Assembly (NCBI GenBank): GCA_028717525.1 | Contig: JAQUNT010000144.1 | Location: 1 to 6,351 of the forward strand | DNA from: Elusimicrobiota bacterium | GTDB taxonomy: Bacteria; Elusimicrobiota; Elusimicrobia; UBA1565; UBA9628 | DNA: 6,351 bases | Reading direction: 5' to 3' | Part shown: positions 5,643-6,351 of the stretch, in pieces | Layout of the letters: the number at the start of each line of letters is the position of its first letter | How positions within the stretch are numbered: the first letter of the stretch is position 1 | The notes under the pieces: generated by a model | The model's input: the letters and a program-made list of their open reading frames with translations, nothing else | What the model was told of the DNA's origin: nothing | The model's database searches: none | Position numbers and translations under genes: made by a program

Positions 5643-6351
5643 ACCCGCATCGCATCGCTCTCGGCGCTCTCCTGGCGGCCCTGGCCCTGGCGGCCTCGGC
5701 CGCCCTGCCGGGGTCGTCCTGGGCCCGGCATCGGAACGGCTTCAACGTGGAGGCCCACAACACCCGCCAGGGCGACGTGCTCGTCCCCAAAGGCGAGACC
5801 CTGCGCGATAGTCTGGCCGCCACCGGCTCCGTCGTCGTGGACGGCGTGGTGGACGGCGACTGCGTGTCCTTGGGAGGCGCGGTCACCATCAACGGCGAGG
5901 TGCGCGGCGACGCCGCCGCCTTGGGGGGGGCCGCCGAGGTCTCCGGAACGGTCGACGGCGATCTGGCGGTCATGGGCGGGCCGCTGCACATCTCGGGAAC
6001 GGTGCGCGGCGACGTGGCGGACATGGGCGGAGACGTCACCTTGGGCCCCAAGGCCGAGGTGGGCGGGGACCTCTCCTTGCTGGGAGGCAAGCTGCACAAG
6101 GCGGACGGGGCCGTGGTCAGGGGTGAGGTCAGCCTCACGGATCTGGGCCTGGCCAAGACCCTGATGCCGCTGGCCGGTTCCCTGCGCTACGCCCCGAAGC
6201 TGGCCGAGAAGCTCTCGCCCTTCAAGCGCCTGCTGGAGTTCGTCATGTTCCTGGTCTTCGCGGCCGGCGTGGGCTTGGTGACGGTCCTCATGACGGTGTT
6301 CCTGCCCAAGCAGGTCGAGACCGTGGCCGCCATGATGAAGGCCGATTTCTG
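5639..6351 (+). CDS. Exported bactofilin-like (polymer-forming) beta-helix membrane protein, C-terminus cut by window edge
   Basis: The frame gives 237 residues from the ATG at 5639 and runs off the right edge. Residues 1-24 look like a signal peptide or anchor (hydrophobic 6-24). The middle part (about 62-154) is a run of 17-residue repeats: 68-84, 85-101, 102-118 and 119-135, then a longer one at 136-154. Each has the form x-G-x-V-x-G-D-x-x-x-L/M-GG-x-x-x-I/V/L. This is the right-handed beta-helix pattern of bactofilins and related polymer-forming cytoskeletal proteins. A membrane segment follows at about 200-222, preceded by KLSPFKR. Classical bactofilins lack a cleavable signal peptide and stay in the cytoplasm, whereas here the helix would face the periplasm. 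It shares an operon with the sigma and anti-sigma genes, so it is probably a target or sensor component of an envelope response. A G8 run lies at 5923-5930. Confidence 0.82.
   Translation, partial: MNPHRIALGALLAALALAASAALPGSSWARHRNGFNVEAHNTRQGDVLVPKGETLRDSLAATGSVVVDGVVDGDCVSLGGAVTINGEVRGDAAALGGAAEVSGTVDGDLAVMGGPLHISGTVRGDVADMGGDVTLGPKAEVGGDLSLLGGKLHKADGAVVRGEVSLTDLGLAKTLMPLAGSLRYAPKLAEKLSPFKRLLEFVMFLVFAAGVGLVTVLMTVFLPKQVETVAAMMKADF

Noticed and set aside
4620..6156. Several long minus-strand open frames under the sigma, anti-sigma and beta-helix genes
   Set aside because: They are Pro/Arg/Ala/Gln-rich with no recognisable domains and overlap each other. The plus-strand genes have clear domains, linked starts and ribosome sites.

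Overview
The window is GC-rich bacterial DNA (roughly two thirds G+C by eye), densely packed, with no RNA gene, mobile element, CRISPR array or phage gene that I can see. Exported proteins, a C-terminal-processing-type protease, and an ECF sigma factor with a membrane anti-sigma factor suggest a Gram-negative or at least diderm-like organism. I cannot place it in a phylum from sequence alone; a deep-branching, high-GC lineage is my guess. No stretch above 300 bases lacks a gene.

Left part, minus strand (1-4418): read in the direction of transcription, these are a class II aldolase/adducin-family enzyme (4418-3726), an unrecognised exported repeat protein (3627-2995), an S41 C-terminal processing protease (2904-1402), a small exported or lipoprotein-like protein translationally coupled to it by a GTGA overlap (1405-1142), and peptidase T (start at 1069, cut off by the left edge). 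Gaps of 90, 72 and about 98 bases carry candidate sigma70-like promoters and a short repeated motif (AGGACYTTGGGCC).

Right part, plus strand (4457-6351): a compact three-gene stress-response-like module holds an ECF sigma factor, a two-membrane-segment zf-HC2 anti-sigma factor, and a signal-peptide-bearing bactofilin-like beta-helix protein with a C-terminal membrane segment (cut by the right edge). The last two genes overlap by ATGA.

The most interesting signal is a pair of near-identical promoter-like elements, TGAAAC-N17-CGTA. One lies just before the sigma gene, with its -35 box on the divergent aldolase start codon. The other lies just before the anti-sigma gene, with its -35 box made partly from the sigma gene's stop codon. 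They resemble known ECF promoters (for example the Bacillus sigmaW consensus TGAAAC-N16-CGTA). This suggests that the sigma factor drives itself and, separately, its own inhibitor plus the envelope beta-helix protein.
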